Positions 7,540 to 16,542 of a stretch of DNA of 64,000 bases are shown here, in pieces (within the stretch, counting starts at the first letter, position 1; each line of letters starts with the position of its first letter). The position numbers and the translations under genes are program-made. Source of the DNA: Paraprevotella xylaniphila YIT 11841 (lineage in GTDB: Bacteria; Bacteroidota; Bacteroidia; Bacteroidales; Bacteroidaceae). A model generated the notes under the pieces. The model saw nothing but the letters and a program-made list of their open reading frames with translations, had not been told where the DNA came from and searched no databases. Where the stretch lies: NCBI RefSeq assembly GCF_000205165.1, contig NZ_GL883879.1, positions 51,128 through 115,127 of the forward strand, written 5' to 3'.

Positions 7540-8997
7540 ATGATGATGGAGTTAGATATTTTGCTGAAAAGCGTGAGTGTCGTACGGGTCGAAGGCGATA
7601 CCGCACGGAACATTACGGGAATCAATATGGATTCCCGGCTTGTGCAGCCGGGCGATTTGTTTGTCGCCGTCAAAGGGACGCAGGCCGACGGTCACGCTTA
7701 TATCGGCAAGGCGATAGAGAAAGGAGCCGTGGCCGTAGTGTGCGAGGCATGGCCAGAGGTGCAGGCTGAAGGGGTGACGTACGTACAAGTGAAGGATTCC
7801 GAAAGTGCGGTGGGGCGGTTGTCTACGGTGTTTTACGGTGACCCGACCTCCAAATTGCAACTTGTCGGAGTGACCGGTACGAACGGGAAAACTACGATTG
7901 CCACCTTATTATATAATATGTTCCGGGTGTTCGGTTATAAGTGCGGACTTTGTTCCACGGTTTGCAACTATATAGATGACGAGGCTGTCCCGACAGAGCA
8001 TACCACGCCAGACCCGATTACGTTGAACCGTTTGTTGGGGCGTATGGCAGACGAAGGATGTAAATATGCTTTCATGGAAGTCAGTTCGCATGCCGTGGCC
8101 CAGCACCGTATCGCAGGTCTGAAGTTTGCAGGAGGTATTTTTACGAACCTTACGCGAGACCATCTGGATTACCATAAGACATTCGAGAACTACCGCGATG
8201 CCAAGAAGGCATTTTTCGACGGTTTGCCCAAGGGGGCTTTTGCCGTGACGAATGTTGACGACCGTAACGGAATGATCATGGTGCAGAACACAAAGGCCGT
8301 CGTGAATACTTATTCTTTGCGTGCGGTTGCCGATTTCAAGGCAAAGGTGTTGGAAGAGTCGTTTGAAGGAATGTGCTTGGATGTCAATGGCAAAGAGGTG
8401 AGCGTCCCCTTCATAGGCCGTTTCAATGTATCCAACTTGTTAGCTGTGTACGCTGCAGCCGTTTGTATGGGGCGCGGGGCTGAGGACGTTTTGGTAGCCC
8501 TTAGTACATTGCGCCCGGTGAACGGACGTTTCGAGACGATTCGTTCTCGGGAGGGAGTGACAGCCATTGTCGATTACGCCCATACGCCAGATGCGTTGGT
8601 CAATGTGTTGTCGACCGTGAACGAAATACTGAAACGGCGCGGCGAAGTCATTACGGTCTGCGGTGCCGGAGGCAACCGTGACAAGGGTAAGCGTCCGATT
8701 ATGGCGCAGGAAGCGGTGAAAAACAGCGACAGGGTAATCATTACCAGTGACAATCCGCGTTTCGAAGAGCCGCAGGAAATTATCAACGATATGTTGGCCG
8801 GACTGGACAAGGAGCAAATGCGCAAGGTAATCTCCATTGTCGACCGTAAGGAGGCCATCCGTACGGCCTGCATGATGGCACGTCCCGGCGATGTGGTGTT
8901 GGTGGCTGGGAAGGGGCATGAAGATTACCAGGAGGTGAAAGGCGTGAAGCATCATTTTGACGACCATGAGGTAATAAAAGGAGTATTTGGCATTTAA
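7540..8997 (+). CDS. murE: UDP-MurNAc-L-Ala-D-Glu:meso-diaminopimelate ligase
   Basis: Cytoplasmic Mur ligase that adds the third peptide residue to the peptidoglycan precursor using ATP. The ATP loop [10 protein letters not shown], the central block [15 protein letters not shown], and the C-terminal DNPRFEEP are visible. DNPR is the signature that selects meso-diaminopimelate rather than lysine, so this organism makes a meso-DAP wall. Three consecutive ATG codons (7540, 7543, 7546) could start the 485-residue protein. It lies 11 bases before mraY. Confidence 0.97.
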   Translation: MMMELDILLKSVSVVRVEGDTARNITGINMDSRLVQPGDLFVAVKGTQADGHAYIGKAIEKGAVAVVCEAWPEVQAEGVTYVQVKDSESAVGRLSTVFYGDPTSKLQLVGVTGTNGKTTIATLLYNMFRVFGYKCGLCSTVCNYIDDEAVPTEHTTPDPITLNRLLGRMADEGCKYAFMEVSSHAVAQHRIAGLKFAGGIFTNLTRDHLDYHKTFENYRDAKKAFFDGLPKGAFAVTNVDDRNGMIMVQNTKAVVNTYSLRAVADFKAKVLEESFEGMCLDVNGKEVSVPFIGRFNVSNLLAVYAAAVCMGRGAEDVLVALSTLRPVNGRFETIRSREGVTAIVDYAHTPDALVNVLSTVNEILKRRGEVITVCGAGGNRDKGKRPIMAQEAVKNSDRVIITSDNPRFEEPQEIINDMLAGLDKEQMRKVISIVDRKEAIRTACMMARPGDVVLVAGKGHEDYQEVKGVKHHFDDHEVIKGVFGI

Positions 8998-9008
8998 CCG
9001 TTGCGCGC

Positions 9009-10274
9009 ATGTTGTATTATTTGTTTCGATTTTTAGGAGAGTACGGGATTCCCGGTTCGCACATGTGGACCTACATCTCTTTCCGGGCTTTGCTGACCTT
9101 GATTCTGTCGTTGGTCATTTCCGTCTGGTTCGGGGAATACTTCATCAAATGGATGAAACGCCACAACGTGAGTGAGGCGCAACGCGATGCTTCCATAGAT
9201 CCCTATGGTGTGGAGAAGAAGGGTGTGCCCACGATGGGCGGTGTCATTATCATTGTGTCCATCATCATCCCCTGTTTGCTTTTCGGGCGTTTGCGTAACA
9301 TCTATATGATACTGATGCTGATTACGACTGTGTGGTTGGGCGTTTTGGGGTTTGCGGACGACTATATCAAGATGAAAGTAAGCAAGGATGGTTTGCGCCC
9401 CATTTACAAGTTGGCGGGACAGACCCTTTTGGGGCTTTTTGTCGGCCTGACATTGTGGCTTAGTCCCGACGCAGTGATTCGGGAGAATGTTTCGACACAG
9501 CGCTTGGGCAATACAGAAGTCGTTGTGCACAAAAGCGAGAAAGTGAAATCGACTATTACCACGATTCCGTTCGTGAAGGACAACAATTTGGATTATGCCG
9601 AGATGATGAGCTTTTGCGGAAAATACAAGACGGCTGCCGGGTGGTTCTTGTTTGTGGTCATGACGACCTTGGTCGTGGTAGCCGTGTCCAACGGGTCGAA
9701 TCTGAACGACGGCATGGACGGCATGGCGGCGGGCAATTCGGCTATTATCGGTGTGGCGTTGGGCGTATTGGCCTACGTGTCCAGTCATATAGCCTTTGCC
9801 AGTTATCTGAATATCATGTATATACCCGGTTCGGAGGAACTGGTCATCTTCATCTGTGCTTTTGTCGGGGCATTGGTCGGTTTCTTGTGGTATAACGCCT
9901 ATCCTGCCCAGATATTCATGGGGGATACGGGCAGTTTGTCCATTGGAGGCATCATTGCCGTGACGGCCATCATCATACATAAAGAATTGCTTATCCCCTT
10001 GATGTGTTTCGTGTTCCTGATGGAGAGCCTGAGCGTGATTCTGCAAGTGAACTATGCGAGATGGGGGAACCGGAAAGGACTGAAGTTAAGAGTGTTCAAG
10101 CGAGCCCCGATCCATGATACTTTCCGGGTGCGCCCGGGGCAGTTGGCCCCAGACGTGAAAGTGCTGTGCAACTGGCCTAAAGGATGTTGGTTAGAGTCGA
10201 AAGTTACGGTCCGTTTTTGGATTATCACGATCATCTTGGCGGCCATGACGATTATAACGTTAAAAATTAGATAA
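9009..10274 (+). CDS. mraY: Phospho-N-acetylmuramoyl-pentapeptide transferase
   Basis: Integral membrane enzyme that moves phospho-MurNAc-pentapeptide from UDP to undecaprenyl phosphate, producing lipid I. The 421-residue protein has about ten hydrophobic helices. The catalytic Asp pair appears in LGFADDYIKM, and the nucleotide-binding block in NGSNLNDGMDGMAAG. It is longer than the roughly 360 residues of E. coli MraY because of an insertion around residues 160-200 (TQRLGNTEVVVHKSEKVKST); Bacteroidetes MraY proteins tend to be of this longer size. It lies between murE and murD in a tight cluster. Confidence 0.97.
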   Translation: MLYYLFRFLGEYGIPGSHMWTYISFRALLTLILSLVISVWFGEYFIKWMKRHNVSEAQRDASIDPYGVEKKGVPTMGGVIIIVSIIIPCLLFGRLRNIYMILMLITTVWLGVLGFADDYIKMKVSKDGLRPIYKLAGQTLLGLFVGLTLWLSPDAVIRENVSTQRLGNTEVVVHKSEKVKSTITTIPFVKDNNLDYAEMMSFCGKYKTAAGWFLFVVMTTLVVVAVSNGSNLNDGMDGMAAGNSAIIGVALGVLAYVSSHIAFASYLNIMYIPGSEELVIFICAFVGALVGFLWYNAYPAQIFMGDTGSLSIGGIIAVTAIIIHKELLIPLMCFVFLMESLSVILQVNYARWGNRKGLKLRVFKRAPIHDTFRVRPGQLAPDVKVLCNWPKGCWLESKVTVRFWIITIILAAMTIITLKIR

Positions 10275-10284
10275 GGAAGAAGCT

Positions 10285-11619
10285 ATGGGGAAAAGAATGG
10301 TAATATTGGGAGCGGCCGAAAGCGGCGTGGGTGCTGCAGTGCTGGCTCAGAAAAAAGGCTTTGATGTCTTTGTTTCCGATATGGGAAAAATCAAACCTCA
10401 TTATGTAGACATGTTGGACCGTTACGGGATTGCGTGGGAAGACGGCGGCCATACGGAAGGATTAGTCCTGAATGCGGACGAGGTGATAAAAAGCCCGGGC
10501 ATACCGGAAGATGCCCCGATGGTGTTGAAAGTGAAAGAGGCCGGTATCCCTATCATTTCGGAAATCGAGTTTGCGGGACGTTATACGCATGCCAAGATGA
10601 TTTGCATTACGGGCAGCAACGGCAAGACTACCACGACATCCTTGATTTACCATATCTTCAAGAAAGCGGGTTACAATGTCGGGTTGGCCGGGAATATCGG
10701 CCAAAGCCTGGCTCTGCAGGTGGCCGAGAAAGATTATGACTACTATGTGATAGAACTGAGCAGTTTCCAGTTGGACAACATGTACCGTTTCCGGGCCAAC
10801 ATTGCCGTATTGCTCAACATCACGCCCGACCATCTGGACCGTTACGACCATTGCATGCAGAATTATGTGGATGCCAAAATGCGCATCTTGCAGAACCAGG
10901 AAGAGACGGATGCCTTCGTTTATTGGAATGACGACCCGATTATCCGGAAAGAATTGGAGAAATACCAAATCAAGGCCAAGAAGTGTCCGTTCTCCATCTT
11001 GAAGAAAGAAGGGATGATAGGTTATCTGGCCGACGGGCAATATGTGATAGAATACCCCACGCCGTTCAACATGGAACAGGAGTCATTGGCTTTGACCGGG
11101 AAGCACAATATGTATAACTCTTTGGCGGCAGGCATCACGGCCGACATTGCCGGGGTGAAGAACGAGGTGATTCGTCAGAGCCTGAGTGATTTTGAAGGCG
11201 TGGAACACCGCTTGGAGAAAGTGGTGCGTGTGCGTGGCGTGGATTATATCAACGATTCCAAGGCCACCAACGTGGATGCCTGTTGGTACGCATTGGAGAG
11301 CATGAAAACGCCCACGGTATTGATTTTGGGAGGAAAAGACAAAGGGAATGATTATGAGGCCATAGCCGAACTGGTGCGGAAAAAATGTGTGGGACTGGTG
11401 TTCCTTGGGGCAGACAACGGGAAACTGCATGCCTTTTTCGATTCATTCGGTATTCCCATTGCCGACACCCATAGCATGAAAGACTGCGTGGAAGCATGTT
11501 ACAGAATGGCCCGTCCCGGCGATACCGTATTGTTGAGCCCTTGTTGTGCCAGCTTCGATTTATTCAAGAACATGGAAGACCGTGGCGAACAGTTCAAATC
11601 ATTGGTAAGGGCGTTGTAA
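10285..11619 (+). CDS. murD: UDP-MurNAc-L-Ala:D-Glu ligase
   Basis: Cytoplasmic Mur ligase adding D-glutamate to UDP-MurNAc-L-Ala. The protein opens with a Rossmann-type loop (MVILGAAESGVGAAVLA), then the ATP loop (CITGSNGKTTTTSLIY), ELSSFQLD, NITPDHLDRY, and the C-terminal NDSKATNVDACWYALESM and LILGGKDKGND, all MurD hallmarks. The 444 residues match the family. It is ten bases after mraY and 17 bases before ftsW. Confidence 0.97.
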   Translation: MGKRMVILGAAESGVGAAVLAQKKGFDVFVSDMGKIKPHYVDMLDRYGIAWEDGGHTEGLVLNADEVIKSPGIPEDAPMVLKVKEAGIPIISEIEFAGRYTHAKMICITGSNGKTTTTSLIYHIFKKAGYNVGLAGNIGQSLALQVAEKDYDYYVIELSSFQLDNMYRFRANIAVLLNITPDHLDRYDHCMQNYVDAKMRILQNQEETDAFVYWNDDPIIRKELEKYQIKAKKCPFSILKKEGMIGYLADGQYVIEYPTPFNMEQESLALTGKHNMYNSLAAGITADIAGVKNEVIRQSLSDFEGVEHRLEKVVRVRGVDYINDSKATNVDACWYALESMKTPTVLILGGKDKGNDYEAIAELVRKKCVGLVFLGADNGKLHAFFDSFGIPIADTHSMKDCVEACYRMARPGDTVLLSPCCASFDLFKNMEDRGEQFKSLVRAL

Positions 11620-11636
11620 AGTAAGGGAGCGAAAGG

Positions 11637-12845
11637 ATGGTCACACCTGTAAAAGTTTTAAAGAAGTGGAGCCTGTTCGAAGGTGACAAGGTCATTTGGA
11701 TGATTTTGTTCTTCCTCGGCATGATATCCATCATAGAAGTGTATAGTGCCTCCAGTAATATGAGTTACAAGACAGGGTATTATTGGAAGCCGATTCTGCA
11801 GCATGCCTCATATTTCGTCGTAGGCGTGTTGGCCACGATTTTGGTGCATAAGATACCGTGCCGTTATTTTAAGTTGATACCTTTGGCCGGCATACCGTTG
11901 TCCGTATTCTTGCTTGGGATAGCCATGTTCACCACGAAGGTGAACAACGCGAGCCGATGGCTTGAGGTGGGCGGTATCGGTTTTCAGCCTTCCGAGATAG
12001 CCAAAGGCGTATTGATAGCCACGACAGCCATGATTCTTTCGAGCATGCGTGACGAGGCCGGTGCGCAACGTCGTGCGTTCAAGTGGATTATGGGCGTTTC
12101 GATGGTAATCTGTGCGCTGATTGTCCCCGAAAACTTCTCTACGGCCGCCATGACTTTCCTGGTCATTCTGGTGATGATGTTCATAGGCGGGATACCTTGG
12201 AAACAGTTGGGCACCTTATTGGGCATTATCGTTATTGCCGGAGCCGGTTTGTTCTCATTTTTGCGTTTTGCACCGGACTCTACGACAGAATCCATGAGCG
12301 AATGGCCCGGCTTGCACCGTTTGCCTACGTGGGCCAGTCGTGTACGCGGGCATGGGAATATACCGGAGGATGCGGCGGATTACGACCTGACCAAGAATCC
12401 GCAGGTGACGCATGCCAAGATAGCCATTGCCACATGTAATGTGATAGGCCGGGGGCCGGGAAATTCCGTGGAACGCGATTTCCTGCCACAGTCGTTTTCC
12501 GACTTTATTTATGCCATCGTCATAGAGGAACTCGGATTGGGCGGCGGAGCTTTCGTCATGTTCCTATATATCGTGTTGCTCTTCCGGTCGGCCAGGATAG
12601 CCAGCCGGTGCGAGCGGAACTTCCCGGCTTTCCTTGTGATGGGGCTATCGTTGATGCTCGTCACGCAAGCCATGATTAATATGGCAGTGGCCGTCGGGGT
12701 CTTTCCGGTGACGGGGCAACCCTTGCCGCTAATCAGTAAAGGGGGTACCTCCACTTTGATTAATTGCGTGTATATGGGAGTCATCCTGAGCGTAAGCCGT
12801 TCGGCCAAGAAAAAGCCCCAGGTAACGGAAGAAACTGAAGATTGA
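11637..12845 (+). CDS. ftsW: Septal peptidoglycan glycosyltransferase (SEDS family)
   Basis: Polytopic SEDS glycosyltransferase that polymerises lipid II at the septum together with FtsI. About ten membrane helices are seen in 402 residues. Family blocks include NNASRWLEVGGIGFQPSEIAK, where the arginine and the FQPSE segment are highly conserved, and near the end AVAVGVFPVTGQPLPLISKGG, which is FtsW's own version of the SEDS signature. It closes the first block of the cluster; a 388-bp gap separates it from murG. Confidence 0.96.
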   Translation: MVTPVKVLKKWSLFEGDKVIWMILFFLGMISIIEVYSASSNMSYKTGYYWKPILQHASYFVVGVLATILVHKIPCRYFKLIPLAGIPLSVFLLGIAMFTTKVNNASRWLEVGGIGFQPSEIAKGVLIATTAMILSSMRDEAGAQRRAFKWIMGVSMVICALIVPENFSTAAMTFLVILVMMFIGGIPWKQLGTLLGIIVIAGAGLFSFLRFAPDSTTESMSEWPGLHRLPTWASRVRGHGNIPEDAADYDLTKNPQVTHAKIAIATCNVIGRGPGNSVERDFLPQSFSDFIYAIVIEELGLGGGAFVMFLYIVLLFRSARIASRCERNFPAFLVMGLSLMLVTQAMINMAVAVGVFPVTGQPLPLISKGGTSTLINCVYMGVILSVSRSAKKKPQVTEETED

Positions 12846-13207
12846 AGAAAGATTCGCATGAGGGACGGTAATGTTCCCGGGAAGGGAACGGACTTTCCTT
12901 TATGTCATGATTTATGATTCTCCATCCGCTGCTTGCCCTTTGTGGAAGGCTTGTGGGTGGTTTTGTGTATAGAAGGCTTGTTTTCAAGAAGTTATATTCT
13001 TTGAATTTATTGCCGTAGATTGGAAAACCGGTCTCAGGAGATTGAAAAATCGTTCGACTGAGAATGAAAAATCATTTGGCGCAGATTGAAAAAACGTTTG
13101 CCGCAAGTGGATGAGAGAATGGGCTGAATCAAATGATTTTGTAAGGAATAATTCTTATCCGGAATAAAATAAGGAAGAAAAAAGGATAGAAATACCGGAT
13201 TTATTAT
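12846..13207. other. Non-coding gap inside the cell-wall cluster
   Basis: There is no credible gene between ftsW and murG. A small hairpin (GTTCCC pairing with GGGAAC, 12873-12889) follows ftsW but has no T run, so it is not a convincing terminator. The middle holds a 22-bp tandem repeat described separately, and the end an A/T-rich stretch leading into the murG promoter box. Confidence 0.7.
13017..13140 (+). repeat. 22-bp tandem repeat array, locus A of a dispersed family
   Basis: Four units begin at 13017, 13039, 13061 and 13083, spaced by exactly 22 bases; a decayed fifth begins at 13105. Each starts AGATTG or AGAATG and contains a core close to AAAAATCGTTTGG. An inverted partial copy (TCAAATGATTTT, 13129-13140) lies at the end and can pair with unit three. 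The same unit is found at 31234-31299 and 55133-55218, also between genes. There are no spacers between units, so it is not a CRISPR array. Confidence 0.85.
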
Positions 13208-13215
13208 TATTTTTG
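13208..13215 (+). promoter_or_regulatory. Bacteroidetes -7 box for murG
   Basis: Reads TATTTTTG, a full TAnnTTTG match 18 bases upstream of the murG ATG at 13234. It suggests that murG-murC-ftsQ-ftsA-ftsZ can be transcribed separately from the block upstream. No -33 TTTG is obvious. Confidence 0.5.
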
Positions 13216-13233
13216 CTGATAAAATTCAGTTTC

Positions 13234-14361
13234 ATGAGAGAAGAGTTAAGGATTATCGTGAGCGGAGGAGGAACGGGCGGACATATATTCCCTGCCGTGT
13301 CCATTGCGAATGCCATCAAATCGCAGCATCCGGAAGCCGAGATATTGTTCGTCGGAGCCGAGGGGCGGATGGAGATGCAGCGTGTTCCGGCTGCCGGTTA
13401 TCCTATCAAGGCATTGCCGATTTGCGGTTTCGACCGCAAGCATTTGCTGAAGAATATTGCCGTGCTTTTCAAGATTTGGAAAAGCCGGAGAATGGCGAGG
13501 AAGATTATCAGTGATTTCAGGCCGATGGCGGCCGTGGGAGTGGGAGGATATGCCAGTGGTCCCACGTTGAATGTGGCCGGGGCAATGGGAATCCCCACAT
13601 TGATACAGGAGCAGAATTCGTATGCCGGAGTGACCAATAAGTTGTTGGCCAAGCGGGCCGATAAGATTTGTGTGGCTTACGACGGAATGGAGCGTTTTTT
13701 CCCGAAAGAGAAAATCATCCTGACGGGAAATCCTGTCCGTCAAGGTTTGTTGGAAAATACCAAAAGCCGTGAAGAGGCTTTGGCGGATTTCGGCTTGCTG
13801 CCGGGGCTGAAAACGGTGCTCCTGATAGGCGGCAGCTTGGGGGCGCGTACTTTGAACGAGAGCGTGCTCGCTAATCTTACGGCTATTTCGGCTTCCGGTG
13901 TGCAGTTTATCTGGCAGACGGGAGGTTATTATTTTGCCCATATACAGGAACAGTTGAAACTGAAAGGGCAGCCCGACAATCTGTTCGTGACGGATTTCAT
14001 CGCCAAGATGGAGGACGCATACGCGGCTGCCGATTTGGTCATTTCAAGGGCCGGGGCCAGTAGCATCTCGGAATTGTGCCTGTTGGGCAAGCCGGCCATA
14101 TTGGTGCCTTCGCCGAACGTGGCCGAGGACCACCAGACTAAAAACGCGTTGGCTTTGGTCGACAAACAAGCCGCGCTTTACGTCAAAGATGACGAGGCCG
14201 TGGACAAATTAATCGGATTGGCCCTGAATGTCATCCGGGATGCGGACAAATTGTCTGCATTGGGCCGGAATATCAAAGCCATGGCCTTTACGGACTCTGC
14301 CGACCGCATTGCGGAAGAGGTTTGCAAACTCGCCGTGGCATATAGGGAAAACCGCGATTAA
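13234..14361 (+). CDS. murG: Lipid I GlcNAc-transferase
   Basis: Membrane-associated GT-B glycosyltransferase converting lipid I to lipid II with UDP-GlcNAc. The N-terminal glycine loop SGGGTGGHIFPA and a further glycine loop GVGGYASGP are clear, as are QEQNSYAGVTNK, LIGGSLGARTLN and the donor-site SRAGASSISELC with PAILVPSPNVAEDHQ. ATG at 13234 is chosen over an upstream TTG at 13213, giving 375 residues starting MREELRIIVSGG. It starts the second block of the cluster after a repeat-bearing gap. Confidence 0.97.
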   Translation: MREELRIIVSGGGTGGHIFPAVSIANAIKSQHPEAEILFVGAEGRMEMQRVPAAGYPIKALPICGFDRKHLLKNIAVLFKIWKSRRMARKIISDFRPMAAVGVGGYASGPTLNVAGAMGIPTLIQEQNSYAGVTNKLLAKRADKICVAYDGMERFFPKEKIILTGNPVRQGLLENTKSREEALADFGLLPGLKTVLLIGGSLGARTLNESVLANLTAISASGVQFIWQTGGYYFAHIQEQLKLKGQPDNLFVTDFIAKMEDAYAAADLVISRAGASSISELCLLGKPAILVPSPNVAEDHQTKNALALVDKQAALYVKDDEAVDKLIGLALNVIRDADKLSALGRNIKAMAFTDSADRIAEEVCKLAVAYRENRD

Positions 14362-14370
14362 GCGAGCGCG

Positions 14371-14390
14371 GAGGCAAGCTTGCTTGCCTC
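14371..14390. other. Hairpin between murG and murC
   Basis: An eight-base perfect stem (GAGGCAAG with CTTGCCTC) with a four-base loop sits nine bases after the murG stop. There is no T run, so it is more likely an mRNA processing or stability element than a terminator. Confidence 0.5.
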
Positions 14391-14430
14391 TGCCGAGCGG
14401 GAGCGGTTTATTTAAAGGAAGAAGTAGAAG

Positions 14431-15807
14431 ATGGAAATGAACGCGATAAAAGCTGTGTATTTCGTAGGAATAGGGGGAATCGGCATGAGTGCCATAGCCC
14501 GTTATTTCCTGCAGAAAGGGCTTTGTGTGGGAGGTTACGACCGCACGCCTTCCGAACTCACGCGGAAGTTGCAGGAAGAGGGTGCCCGGATTCACTATGA
14601 AGAGGATGTGGAACAGATTCCTTCCGCTTGTCGGGACAAGGACGCTTGCCTGGTGGTTTATACACCGGCCATCCCCTGCGAGCATGCCGAGTTGGCCTAT
14701 TTCAAGGCGAACGGATTCGAGATAGAGAAACGTGCGCAGGTGTTGGGCGCGTTGACGCGTGCCCATAAAGGACTTTGTGTGGCCGGGACGCACGGGAAAA
14801 CCACCACATCGTCCATGGCGGCCCATATCCTGCACCAGAGCCACGTGGACTGCAATGCCTTTTTGGGTGGCATCACCAAGAATTACGGTACGAATTACAT
14901 TCTTTCTCCGAAGAGCGACTACGTGGTCATTGAAGCCGACGAGTTCGACCGTTCTTTTCATTGGCTGACGCCATACGCGTCTGTGATTACAGCCACCGAT
15001 CCCGACCACTTGGATATCTACGGGACGAAAGAGGCCTATTTGGAAAGCTTCAGAAAATATACTTCCTTGATTCGTCCGGGAGGTTTTTTGGTCCTGCACG
15101 AGGGACTGGAGATGCAGCCGGATGTACAAGAGGGGGTGATGACCTATTCTTATAGTCGCGGGCACGGGGATTTCCATGCGGAGAACATCCGTATCGGTGA
15201 CGGTGAAATATATTTTGATTTTATCTCTCCGTTAGGGCATATCAAGGATGTGCAGTTGGGCGTTCCCGTAAGCATCAATATCGAGAACGGGATAGCGGCC
15301 ATGGCCTTGGCGCAAATCAGCGGCGTGACACCGGAAGAGATAAAGCAAGGCATGGCTTCGTTCAGAGGAGTGGACCGGCGTTTCGATTTCCGCATGAAGA
15401 GCGATAAGGCCGTTTTCCTGACGGACTATGCCCATCATCCGGCCGAGATACGTCAAAGCGTGATATCTGTCCGCGAATTGTACCGGGGAAAGAAGATTGC
15501 AGCGATATTCCAACCTCATCTTTATACGCGTACACGTGATTTTTATAAGGAGTTTGCCGGGAGCCTCTCGCTGTTGGACGAGGTGATTCTTACGGATATT
15601 TATCCTGCCCGTGAAGCGCCTATCCCGGGCGTGACGAGCAGGCTGATATACGACCGTTTGGCTCCTACGGTGAAGAAATGCCTGTGCCGGAAGGAAGACG
15701 TGCCGGAAATAGTGCGGCAGTCGGATGCGGATGTGTTTATATTGTTGGGAGCCGGAGATTTGGAATCCTATGCTCCGCAGATTACGGAGGTATTGGAAGA
15801 GAGATGA
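14431..15807 (+). CDS. murC: UDP-MurNAc:L-alanine ligase
   Basis: Cytoplasmic ligase that commits UDP-MurNAc to the peptide pathway by adding L-alanine. The start MEMNAIKAVYFVGIGGIGMSAIA is the canonical MurC nucleotide-binding loop. The ATP loop VAGTHGKTTTSSMAAHIL, EADEFDRSFHWL, ATDPDHLDIYG and the C-terminal TDYAHHPAEIR and FQPHLYTRTRDF all match. Length is 458 residues, as expected. Its stop codon overlaps the ftsQ start in an ATGA. Confidence 0.97.
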   Translation: MEMNAIKAVYFVGIGGIGMSAIARYFLQKGLCVGGYDRTPSELTRKLQEEGARIHYEEDVEQIPSACRDKDACLVVYTPAIPCEHAELAYFKANGFEIEKRAQVLGALTRAHKGLCVAGTHGKTTTSSMAAHILHQSHVDCNAFLGGITKNYGTNYILSPKSDYVVIEADEFDRSFHWLTPYASVITATDPDHLDIYGTKEAYLESFRKYTSLIRPGGFLVLHEGLEMQPDVQEGVMTYSYSRGHGDFHAENIRIGDGEIYFDFISPLGHIKDVQLGVPVSINIENGIAAMALAQISGVTPEEIKQGMASFRGVDRRFDFRMKSDKAVFLTDYAHHPAEIRQSVISVRELYRGKKIAAIFQPHLYTRTRDFYKEFAGSLSLLDEVILTDIYPAREAPIPGVTSRLIYDRLAPTVKKCLCRKEDVPEIVRQSDADVFILLGAGDLESYAPQITEVLEER

Positions 15808-16541
15808 TTAAGAAGTTGGCCATTATATTGTTTTTGGTGGGACTGTTTTGCTATTTTATCGCAGCAGTCACGGTGCTGAACAAACCCAAGGAAGGGCTTG
15901 TGTGCAATGGCGTGGAGGTTGTGGTCGAAGACAGTCTGCGGACCGGTTTCATCCAGTCGGGAGAAGTGTTGAGGCTGTTGGAAAGCCGCAAATGCAACCC
16001 GACGGGACAAAAAATGGACGAGGTGATGTTGAGCCGGATAGAAGAGGCTTTGCGGAAGAATCCTTATATCGAGGACGTAACAAGCTATAAGACGCCCGGC
16101 GGGAAGGTATGTGTGCGCATCAAGCAACGTCTTCCTATATTGCATGTCATGTCTTCCGACGGACAGGATTACTATCTGGACCGTGCGGGCCGGCAGATGC
16201 CGAAATCCTCCTACTACGCTGATTTGGTCGTGGCGACCGGGGATATCACACCGCAGTATGCCCGGCAGAATCTGACTCGTCTGGGAAGGCTGATACAAGA
16301 TAACCCGTTCTGGAACCACCAAATCCAACAGATTCATGTGCTAAAGAATGGTGAGGTGGAATTAGTGCCCCGAGTAGGGGAACATACGATCCTTTTGGGG
16401 CGTCCCACGAATGTGGAAGACAAACTGGGCAGGATGAAAGAATTTTATACGGAAGGACTGAACAAGGTGGGATGGAATAAGTACTCCCAGATCAGCCTGA
16501 AGTATAACAATCAAATTATTTGCAAGAAAAATAAGAAATGA
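15804..16541 (+). CDS. ftsQ: Divisome protein FtsQ
   Basis: A 245-residue bitopic membrane protein with one N-terminal helix (about residues 5-25, AIILFLVGLFCYFIAAVTV) and a periplasmic part that begins with a POTRA-like region (LRTGFIQSGEVLRLLESRKC, IEEALRKNPYIEDVTSYKTP) and continues as FtsQ (IKQRLPILHVMSSDGQDYYLD). It links early and late divisome proteins together with FtsL and FtsB. The ATG at 15804 overlaps the murC stop (ATGA), and only this start places the membrane helix at the N-terminus. FtsA begins one base after its stop. Confidence 0.92.
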   Translation: MIKKLAIILFLVGLFCYFIAAVTVLNKPKEGLVCNGVEVVVEDSLRTGFIQSGEVLRLLESRKCNPTGQKMDEVMLSRIEEALRKNPYIEDVTSYKTPGGKVCVRIKQRLPILHVMSSDGQDYYLDRAGRQMPKSSYYADLVVATGDITPQYARQNLTRLGRLIQDNPFWNHQIQQIHVLKNGEVELVPRVGEHTILLGRPTNVEDKLGRMKEFYTEGLNKVGWNKYSQISLKYNNQIICKKNKK

Positions 16542-16542
16542 T

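Noticed and set aside
9033..10046. A 337-codon reverse-strand open frame opposite mraY
   Set aside because: It is rich in His, Gln and Arg, has no recognisable motif, and covers the certain mraY gene.
12873..12889. Terminator after ftsW
   Set aside because: The stem is only six base pairs and no T run follows.
13017..13140. CRISPR-like array
   Set aside because: The 22-base units are contiguous with no unique spacers, the units vary, and no cas gene is nearby.
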